Source: Chitinophagaceae bacterium (GTDB taxonomy: Bacteria > Bacteroidota > Bacteroidia > Chitinophagales > Chitinophagaceae). Taken from it: a stretch of 58,550 nucleotides of DNA. The stretch spans positions 1 through 58,550 of the forward strand of contig JAEUVD010000030.1 of assembly GCA_016787065.1 (NCBI GenBank), written 5' to 3'. This document shows positions 25,596 to 34,000 of the stretch, piece after piece. Below the pieces are notes generated by a model. The model was not told where the DNA came from, searched no databases, and saw only the letters and a list, made by a program, of their open reading frames with translations. Position 1 is the stretch's first letter. The number at the start of each line of letters is the position of its first letter. The translations under genes and the position numbers were made by a program.

Positions 25596-26921
25596 TTAAA
25601 CAGGTATTTTCAGCACTACCTTCGTTCCTTGGGCAACACCCTGCTCATCTACAATATCTTGTATTTCTACAAATTTATGCTGCTCATCTTCCGCCGCTAA
25701 TAACGACAAACGTTTAGCCGTAATTGCTAATCCATAAGATTTCGTTTTGTAGATAGAATTGCTTTTCAATGCCGCCGATTTCTCTCTACCAATGCCGTTA
25801 TCTTCTATCTGAACAAGCAGCCAATCCTTCTCTAAAATATCTAAACAAATAGTAATCTTTCCTTGTCCTTCTTTATGTAATAACCCATGCCAAATCGCAT
25901 TTTCAATAAAAGGTTGCAAAATAAGCGGAGGCACCTCAACATCTTCTGCGTTTATTTCCATGCACATATCAATATTGAATTCAAATGCATTCGAGAACCG
26001 AAGGCGTTCCATAAAAACGTAAAGCTCCAGTGTTTCGAGTTCTTTATTTAAAGATATTAGTTTGTTCTGACTATTATCCAAAATTGTACGCATCAACTGC
26101 GCGAATTTGGTTAAATAAATACTGGCTTGCTTCGGTTCATTTTTAATTACATAACTATTAATACTATTGAGTGTATTAAAAATGAAGTGCGGATTCATTT
26201 GACTTCGCAGGGTGGATAATTCGGCATCCGCCTTTTGCTGTTTTACGAGATACAAACTCAATCGTTGTTGCTCTAAAATTTGTTGCTTATCGATTGAATC
26301 CAATTTATTGGCAATCATGGATGCCAAGGTTTTTAATATCGTAACATGTGTTTCGTTATAATAATTCAGTTGAGGATGCTCGCTATCTATAATACCAATT
26401 AGTTCGTTATGCAACATGATTGGAACACAAATTTCCGACAATCGCACCATTTCATCGGCACGATAGCGACTGTCTTTGCTGGTATCTTTAATTAAAATAA
26501 TTTCCTTAGATTGAATTACGGCACCAACAACACCTTGTCCGGGTAACACATCAAAGGGCATATTTTTTATTTCTTCGATACTACCCTTTGGACCATAACC
26601 TGCCTTTTGAACCATTTTTGTTTTGTCTTCATTCCACAAATACAACATACAATCTACAAACCCAAGTTGACTTACTAAATTGTTACATACGTCCCATAGT
26701 ACCTCGTCGGCTGTGTGTTTATTGGCCATCGACGTAGCAAAATAATTTATGATTCGTTCTACTTGCAATAAATTCTGAAGTGATTGTAACTGCTCTTGGT
26801 TTGTATTCTTCTTATTACGTGAACTATAAAACCAATACGTAATTCCTGTTGCAATAATCGATCCTGCAACAAAAGCTAGAACAGAAGAAATTCCGACAAC
26901 TATGAATAATAGGTTAACCAA
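25596..26921 (-). CDS. GAF-domain LytS-type sensor histidine kinase
   Basis: A 441-residue membrane kinase. One N-terminal helix (about 3-32), a GAF domain about 70-205 (DCMLYLWNEDKTKMV, GVVGAVIQSKEIILIKD, IMLHNELIGIIDSEH), a short linker, then a His_kinase domain with phosphoacceptor in NPHFIFNTLNSIN and an ATPase domain (LILQPFIENAIWHGL, EDNGIGR). Members usually pair with LytTR-type regulators, none of which is nearby. The start is uncertain: TTG at 26921 is the only candidate that keeps the membrane helix. Convergent with the NarL-type regulator. Confidence 0.88.
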   Translation of the reverse strand: MVNLLFIVVGISSVLAFVAGSIIATGITYWFYSSRNKKNTNQEQLQSLQNLLQVERIINYFATSMANKHTADEVLWDVCNNLVSQLGFVDCMLYLWNEDKTKMVQKAGYGPKGSIEEIKNMPFDVLPGQGVVGAVIQSKEIILIKDTSKDSRYRADEMVRLSEICVPIMLHNELIGIIDSEHPQLNYYNETHVTILKTLASMIANKLDSIDKQQILEQQRLSLYLVKQQKADAELSTLRSQMNPHFIFNTLNSINSYVIKNEPKQASIYLTKFAQLMRTILDNSQNKLISLNKELETLELYVFMERLRFSNAFEFNIDMCMEINAEDVEVPPLILQPFIENAIWHGLLHKEGQGKITICLDILEKDWLLVQIEDNGIGREKSAALKSNSIYKTKSYGLAITAKRLSLLAAEDEQHKFVEIQDIVDEQGVAQGTKVVLKIPV

Positions 26922-27010
26922 TAAAAAAAGTCCTTGTTGTGTTTATGCAAGTTTACTGATTTATTTACACGATTTAGAATTTAATTTTAAGTACAACCGA
27001 GAATCCATCC

Positions 27011-27018
27011 TATTTTTG
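27011..27018 (+). promoter_or_regulatory. -7 promoter box of the lipoprotein gene
   Basis: TATTTTTG, ending six bases before the ATG at 27025. It excludes the longer reading frame from 26902. Confidence 0.45.
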
Positions 27019-27024
27019 CAATAC

Positions 27025-27573
27025 ATGAAAAAGTTACAACCTACATTGACTTTTACCGTTTTAATTCTAAGTGCATCCCTCATTTTTTCGAGTTGCAAGA
27101 AGATTACCAAAACCACGACATTCAATTTGAGTTATACGAAGGATGTTACCATTCCATCCACTACAAGTATCAATCTTCCTTTCAATCTAATCACGCCGGA
27201 TATTCAAACAGAATCATCTTCTAGTTTTGAAGGCAATAATACACGTGCTGATTTAGTAGATAAAATTCAGCTTCAATCACTCGTACTGAGCATTAACAGT
27301 CCGACCGGCGGTAATTTTAATTTTCTTAAAGCCGTAACGATACGTTTGTCTGCTAGCGGGCTTGCCGATACCACGATTGCCTCTAAAAACAACCTCCAAA
27401 ACACAGGTGACAATTCCTTGAGTCTGGATGTTTCTTCTGTTAATTTGAAAGATTACCTAATTAAAGACAAAATTACGCTTACCTTAAATTCTACAACAGA
27501 TGAGCTTCTCACAGCCGACTATAGCATTAAGGTTCAATCTGTTTTCAAGGTGGAGGCACGATTAATTAAGTAA
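27025..27573 (+). CDS. Lipoprotein of unknown function
   Basis: A 182-residue protein with a lipoprotein signal peptide: KK near the start, a hydrophobic core and the lipobox LIFSSC, with Cys at about 23. KK follows the Cys. The mature part has alternating beta-strand pattern and is rich in Ser/Thr and Leu (KIQLQSLVLSI, VTIRLSASGL, KITLTLNSTTD), suggesting a beta-sandwich. No named family is recognised. Divergent from the GAF kinase. Confidence 0.75.
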   Translation: MKKLQPTLTFTVLILSASLIFSSCKKITKTTTFNLSYTKDVTIPSTTSINLPFNLITPDIQTESSSSFEGNNTRADLVDKIQLQSLVLSINSPTGGNFNFLKAVTIRLSASGLADTTIASKNNLQNTGDNSLSLDVSSVNLKDYLIKDKITLTLNSTTDELLTADYSIKVQSVFKVEARLIK

Positions 27574-27662
27574 CTCGTTGAAAAAGAAAACTTTATTGAA
27601 TACTTTCACGGAATTCGTGAACCGTTTTTAGCCAATTTATTACATCTAGAGATGAACAGGTT

Positions 27663-27685
27663 AGGGTATTCACACCCTATATTTG
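27663..27685 (+). promoter_or_regulatory. Promoter with overlapping inverted repeat before the PBP gene
   Basis: TATATTTG at 27678-27685, 18 bases before the ATG. AGGGT (27663-27667) and ACCCT (27674-27678) form a five-base inverted repeat with a six-base loop that abuts the box, a possible operator or small hairpin. Confidence 0.35.
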
Positions 27686-27703
27686 TGCGGCACAACAAAA
27701 TCA

Positions 27704-29935
27704 ATGAAACGTAGTATAAAATTTCTTTGGATTAGTCTGGTTTTAGGTATCCTTCTTTTCAACATACTCATCTTTATGATTGAAGCAGGTTGGTTGGGAG
27801 AAATGCCCCGAATGAAGGATTTAGAAAATCCACAATCGGCAATGGCCTCCGAAATTTATTCAGCCGATGAAAAGATGATCGGCAAACTCTATCTTGAAAA
27901 CCGAGAACCTGTTCGTTTCTCCGAAATAGCCCCTTGTGTATTTGATGCACTCACGAGCACAGAAGACGAACGTTTTTATGAGCATAGTGGTATTGATGCG
28001 GAGGCAATAGGCAGGGCATTATTCGGTGTGTTAACCTTTAACCGCAGCGGGGGTGCAAGTACCCTTACACAACAATTGGCAAAAGCATTATTAAATCATG
28101 GTTCAGGAAATATTTTTGTTCGATTAAAAGAAAAACTTCAGGAGCAAATTGTTGCCGTTAAGCTTGAAAAGAATTTAACTAAACAAGAAATCATTACGCT
28201 TTATTTAAATACTGTTCCTTGGGGGTATAATTCCTTCGGAATAAAAAGTGCTTCAAAAACATATTTCAATAAACTACCAAAAGATTTAAAAACGGAAGAA
28301 GCAGCTATGTTAATTGGAATGCTAAAAGGTTCATCGCAATTCAATCCGGTTCGTCATGAAGAAGAAACACGTTTCCGTAGAAATGTGGTACTCGATCAGA
28401 TGGTCAAGAATTTAAAGTTAGATGCCGGCGAAGCACAAAATTTAAAAACCTTACCTATTACCTTAGATTTTAGTCCGATGTCAGACAACCATCATACCGG
28501 TGTAGCACCTTATTTCCGTCAGGTAGTGGAACAAGATGTAAAAGCTTGGTGTAAAACGAAAGGATTAAATATTTATAAAGATGGACTAAAAATATACACG
28601 ACGCTCGACACAACCATGCAAGCTTTAGCCGAACAAGCAGTTGAAAAAAATATGTATGGTAAATACAAGAGCACTAGTAGAACAAGTTGGGATAAACATA
28701 AGAAAACCTTGATGCGTGCTGTAAAAGAATCTGACCGATATAAAAATTTAAGAGCAGATGGGAAGAGTGAAGATGAAATCATGAAGGTGTTTAATACAAA
28801 AACGAAAATGAAAGTTTTTGCTTGGAATTCAAAGCGTGAAAAAGATACAACCTTAACGCCCTTAGATTCTATCAAGTTTATGAAGGGTTTTGTGCAAACC
28901 GGTTTTTTGGTAATGGACCCCGCCACCGGTGAGGTTAAAGCCTGGGTTGGTGGAATCAATCATAAATATTTCCAATACGACCACTGTAATATTAATACGA
29001 AACGTCAAGTAGGCTCTACTATTAAACCTATTCTTTATTGTTTAGCGGTTGACAATGGTTATTCGCCCTGTCAATCGGTTTCCTTAGGTAAAACGTTTTT
29101 CCCGGGTCATGGTTATTACGGACCTGATCGGGCCGGTGGTGCTATGGCTATTAAAACGGCTTTAGCCTATTCGAAAAATAATGCTACGGTATCTATTTTA
29201 AAATTAGTTGGCATTGAACATTTCGTAGATTTTGCGCACAAACTTGGTATTACTTCTGAGTTACATCCATATCCTTCCGTTTGTTTAGGTGCCGATGATA
29301 TTTCGATTATAGAAATGCTGCGTGCTTATACCATGTTTCCGAATTTAGGCATCAACACCAAACCTATTTATGTAACTCGAATTGAAGATCGCAATGGAAA
29401 CTTATTAGAAAATTTTGTACCAGAGCGTAAGGAAGTGATTAATGAAATTACCGCCTGGAAAATGATTACGATGATGCAGGGTACCGTTAAGTTTGGTACA
29501 GGTAAACGTTTGAAACCAGGTTACAATATTAAAGGTGAAGTAGCAGGCAAAACAGGTACTACCAACTCGGAATCAGATGCGTGGTTTATTGGTTATACTC
29601 CGCAACTGTTAGGTGGTGTTTGGGTTGGTTGCGAAGATCGTTTTATTGGTGTTGGTTTAGGTGAAGGTTCTCGTGCCGCAATGCCTATTTGGGGAACGTT
29701 TTTCAACCTTTTGCAAAATAACGATAAACTTAAAAAGTACTCTGTTCAAGAAGAATTTGAAAAGCCAGCGGCTATGGAAGGCATGAATGAATGCGATTCA
29801 GAAGATCAGATTAGTTTACAGCGTGCCGAAGCTACCATGAATGTTTCTCGTAGTGATGATGAAGAACCGAGTGAAAATGCCGACCTCGATCCGAATAGTG
29901 GTATCAACAATCACGATTACGATGAAGATAAATAA
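27704..29935 (+). CDS. Penicillin-binding protein 1 (transglycosylase/transpeptidase)
   Basis: A 743-residue class A PBP. One N-terminal membrane anchor (about 8-28), then a GT51 transglycosylase domain with TEDERFYEHSG (catalytic Glu) and GASTLTQQLAKAL. The transpeptidase domain has SxxK in GSTIKP, SKNNA and KTGTT (AGKTGTTNSESDAWFIGYTP). It polymerises and crosslinks peptidoglycan in the periplasm. The C-terminal 60 residues are acidic and likely disordered (SDDEEPSENADLDPN). The ATG at 27704 follows a TATATTTG box. The next gene starts right after its stop. Confidence 0.95.
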   Translation: MKRSIKFLWISLVLGILLFNILIFMIEAGWLGEMPRMKDLENPQSAMASEIYSADEKMIGKLYLENREPVRFSEIAPCVFDALTSTEDERFYEHSGIDAEAIGRALFGVLTFNRSGGASTLTQQLAKALLNHGSGNIFVRLKEKLQEQIVAVKLEKNLTKQEIITLYLNTVPWGYNSFGIKSASKTYFNKLPKDLKTEEAAMLIGMLKGSSQFNPVRHEEETRFRRNVVLDQMVKNLKLDAGEAQNLKTLPITLDFSPMSDNHHTGVAPYFRQVVEQDVKAWCKTKGLNIYKDGLKIYTTLDTTMQALAEQAVEKNMYGKYKSTSRTSWDKHKKTLMRAVKESDRYKNLRADGKSEDEIMKVFNTKTKMKVFAWNSKREKDTTLTPLDSIKFMKGFVQTGFLVMDPATGEVKAWVGGINHKYFQYDHCNINTKRQVGSTIKPILYCLAVDNGYSPCQSVSLGKTFFPGHGYYGPDRAGGAMAIKTALAYSKNNATVSILKLVGIEHFVDFAHKLGITSELHPYPSVCLGADDISIIEMLRAYTMFPNLGINTKPIYVTRIEDRNGNLLENFVPERKEVINEITAWKMITMMQGTVKFGTGKRLKPGYNIKGEVAGKTGTTNSESDAWFIGYTPQLLGGVWVGCEDRFIGVGLGEGSRAAMPIWGTFFNLLQNNDKLKKYSVQEEFEKPAAMEGMNECDSEDQISLQRAEATMNVSRSDDEEPSENADLDPNSGINNHDYDEDK

Positions 29936-30685
29936 ATGAAGTACCTAAGTTATACTTTCTTACTTCTCCTATTAATACCGGTTTCATCATCCTCTGTTTC
30001 CGAATGTTCCTTCCCAAATAAATCTACCTTCCCCGGTGAAAAATTGGTTTATAAAATCTATTACACACTTGCCGGCGCTTATGTTGGAGCAGGAGAGGCT
30101 ACGTTCAAAAATGAACTAAGCACCTACGACGGATTACCATGTTATCATTTATCCGGTGAAGGACATACCTATTCATCTTATGATTGGTTTTTTAAAGTAC
30201 GTGATCTCTATGAAAGTTATGTAGATACAACTACACTCCTCCCTATGCAGTTTAAGCGCAAGGTTCAGGAAGGTAACAATAGACTTTTTAACTCTGTTAT
30301 TTTTAATAGAACCTATAACCGAGCTACCAGTACCAATGGCGTTTTCAAAATTCCGGATTGTGTTCAAGATGTACTATCTAGTATTTATTATGCAAGGAAT
30401 ATCGACTTCAGTAATTTCAAACTTAACCAACGACATCATTTTCAAATTTTTTTGGATGATAAAGTTGAACCTGTTTATATCGAGTATTTAGGAAAGTTTA
30501 AATTGAAAACTAAACATGGTTCGTACAATACTATCAAGTTTCGGCCCAAGTTATTAGAAGGTACTCTCTTTAAAGGTGGCGATGAAATGGTAGTGTATGT
30601 AACCGATGACGAACGAAAAATTCCAGTATATATAGAAACACCTATTTTAGTTGGTAAAATCAAAGTGTATTTGATTTCGAAGTAA
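29936..30685 (+). CDS. DUF3108 domain-containing exported protein
   Basis: A 249-residue protein with a signal peptide (about 1-20). GEKLVYKIYYTLAGAYVGAGEATF is the hallmark start of DUF3108, followed by YHLSGEGHTYSSYDWFFKVRD, YESYVD and the late GDEMVVYVTDDERKIPVYIET. The domain is beta-rich and periplasmic or outer-membrane associated. Its function is not established. The ATG directly abuts the stop of the PBP gene, so the two are co-transcribed and probably coupled, which hints at an envelope role. Confidence 0.88.
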   Translation: MKYLSYTFLLLLLIPVSSSSVSECSFPNKSTFPGEKLVYKIYYTLAGAYVGAGEATFKNELSTYDGLPCYHLSGEGHTYSSYDWFFKVRDLYESYVDTTTLLPMQFKRKVQEGNNRLFNSVIFNRTYNRATSTNGVFKIPDCVQDVLSSIYYARNIDFSNFKLNQRHHFQIFLDDKVEPVYIEYLGKFKLKTKHGSYNTIKFRPKLLEGTLFKGGDEMVVYVTDDERKIPVYIETPILVGKIKVYLISK

Positions 30686-31014
30686 AGTAACACTTTGTTG
30701 CCATTCATCGAAGTGTAAAATACTGATGTTGTTACGAAGCATAAATCCTATCTTAATGGTCAATTTTTCTAAACCAATATATAACTCTTTTGAATAAATA
30801 CGCCTCCATACTTAATCCAAGGCATAACGGCACGATTTAACAATTATCAATTTTCAAATACAACACATTAGTCCATTTCTGTCTTTTTTAAATGGTTTAT
30901 TTTACCAAATACCCCAAGTTATTGGACCGAATTACTGCAAAAACCTACCAAATTCTAAAAAAACCATAATTAAACGTTGGTAAAAATTATTTTGGGTAAA
31001 ACAACCAAAACAAG
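30686..31014 (+). other. Gene-free stretch before the second giant gene
   Basis: 329 A+T-rich bases with no frame worth reporting. A weak hairpin (CACTT/AAGTG) lies just after the DUF3108 stop and may end that operon. TTATTTTGGG about 20-25 bases before the next ATG is the only promoter-like word. Confidence 0.4.
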
Positions 31015-34000
31015 ATGCAAAATTTATTTTTCAACAAAACACGCCTTTCAAAAAACCTTCGAAATGGCTTTTTATGGCTCGTTCTATTATGTTCGAGCTT
31101 TTACAAGGTAGAAGCCCAAGGCACTTGGACCGCAGTAACCACCTTAGCACCAAATGCTAACCAAGGAGTTCTCATTCTTTTATCCGACGGATCAGTACTC
31201 TGTAAAACAGGTGCAGGAGGTGGTTCAGGTAAAACATTTAATATTTTAAAACCCAATAGCTCGGGCTCTTATGCAAGTGGAACTTGGTCGTCGATTGCAA
31301 ACATGATTGATGATCGACGTTTTTTTTCATCGCAGCTTTTAAAAGATGGTCGTCTTTATGTGTGTGGAGGTGAATATGGTGCCGGTGGCTATGATGGAGA
31401 AATATATAATCCTCTTAATAATACGTGGACACAACTTCCATCGCCTGGTGGAAATTTTGTGAGTGATGCAAATTCAGAAATTCTGGATGATGGTAGAATA
31501 CTTCAAGCTATTGTAGGTGGCGGACAACATATTTGTCGTCTCTACGATCCCGCAACCAATACGTATTCCAATGCAGGAAGTACCATTGGTAGTCATAATG
31601 AATCAACTTGGCACAAACTTGCAGATGGAACAATTTTAATGGTTCCAAAAAATTCCATGCAATCGGAACGTTATTTTCCGGCTACCAATACTTGGGTAGC
31701 AGATGGTGTTGTACCTGTTCAACTTTATTCTGATTTCGGATCAGAAATCGGAGGTGCAGCCATGTTACCCGATGGTAGAATTTTCTTTGTTGGTGGGCAA
31801 AACACAACAGCGATATACACTCCCTCAGGAACTAACGCGGCAGGAACTTGGGTAGCAGGACCAGCCATTCCAAATAATTACGGACAACCCGATGGACCTG
31901 TTTCTGTTTGCAGAGATGGTACCGTTTTATTTACCGCTTCTCCAGAACCTATTTCAGGGAATGTGTTTCAAAACCCGACTCGATTCTATGAATACGATTA
32001 TGTAAGTAACACCTTACTTCAAATCAATGCTCCAACAGGGGCATCCACATTGCCTAGCAATACATGTTATGAAACAAATTTTGTAAATCTTCCGAACGGA
32101 CAAATTCTTTATGGTGTAATGGGATCTTCACAATATTATGTATATACACCACCCGGAAGTACACTTTCCAGTCTTCGTCCTGTAGTTTCGGATATTAGTT
32201 CAAGTTGTACCGAATTTATAGCCTATGGAACGAATTTTAACGGTCGTTCTTTAGGATCAATTTATGGTGATGACTGGCAAATGAATACGAACTTTCCTAT
32301 AGTACGTTTAACATCAGGCGGCACACAATATTATTGTCGTTCATGGGATTGGAATAGTACCCTGATGCGAAGAACCGCACCTGATACTGTTCGTTTTGAA
32401 GTACCCGTTGGATTGGCTAACGGTACTTATACGCTTAATGTTATTGCGAATGGAGTTTCTTCGTTATCAACTACATTCACTACCTATCCAAGTATTACTT
32501 CTTCTTTATCACAAACTATCTGTTCTGGAGAACCATTTGTATATACACCAACTTTCGACCGTGGATGTGTTTCAAAAACGTGGACGCGAGCAGCTGTTGT
32601 TGGCATTAGTAATGCCGCTGTTACAACCGGACAAACAGGTTCAATCAATGAAACACTTATTAATACCACGTCAACGCCTAAAGTCGTTACCTATGTTTTT
32701 ACTATGTCTAACCAGGGCTTTAGCAATACACAAAATTTAACAGTAACAGTAAATCCTTCGGTAAGTACTATTGCCATATCCGATGATTATGATCTCTGTA
32801 ATGGAGAATCGGCTAACCTATCCAATCTTGGATCGGCCACTAGCTCAACTTGGTTACCTGGGTTTTTAGTTGGCGACCCCGTTACAGTAACTCCTACCAC
32901 CACCACTACGTATACCGTAACGGGTTCTAACACCTATGGTTGTACCGAATCGGCTACTGTACAAATACATGTTCATGAAAACCCAGTAGTTCAACCAACC
33001 ATAACCGACAATGACATTTGTGAAGGTTCATCTACCACATTGCATGCTAATGCCAATAGTGCAGAAAGTAAATTGTTTACAACGTTAGCTGGAGGCAACG
33101 GATTTTCAGCCAATGTTTTCGATATCCACGCCTATCATAATATTACAATCAAAGGTTTTAAAATGAACATTTCCGGTGGCGATTCGGCTGAAGTTTATTA
33201 CAAAAATGTAAGCTACGGTAATGCCAATGTAACCTCATCTGTTGGATGGACAAAGTTAGGTGCAACCGTACCAATAATTCCCGCCGGTGCCGGTGCACTA
33301 ACAGATATTCCTTTAACTAGTTCCATCACACTCGGATCTGGTAGTACCTACGGTTTTATTGTAGCTTGTAATGGTGTTAACATTTATTCGAATGGCACAA
33401 CAGTTGGAAATATTTTAGAAAGCAACGCGGATTTATATGTTACTCAAGGGCATGGTGGTTCCGCTTTTGGTGGAACCTTTAGTTTAACGAATTCACCACG
33501 CAATTTTAATGGTCAGGTTGATTATATTACGAATCTCACGTCGTATGCCTGGTCTCCAACTACCATTAGTCCTGTTAACAGCGCCAATCCAACGGCAACA
33601 CCTACTTCAACTTCTACCTATACTCTCACCGCAACGGATGCTAATGGTTGTTCTGGTACGGGTACAGTTGTTTCTTATGTAAATAATTTACCCAGTATAA
33701 GTGCCATAACAGCAACGCCACCATCTTTCTGTTCTGAAAATGGAAGTTCTGCTCTGTCTGTTTCCGCAACAAGTGTTGAAACCGGAAGTTTATTTACTTC
33801 AGTAGATGCCGGCAATAGTAATCAGGGAAATATTTTTGATGTTACTGCTCTCCGAAATATTACGATAACCTCCGTTCGAATGCATTTATCCAATTCAGCC
33901 GGTACTATTCCTACACAAGCTGAAGTGTGGTATAAAGCCGGAGGTTATGGCGGAACCATTGTAAGTAGCAGTACTGGTTGGACCAAACTTGGTAATACAG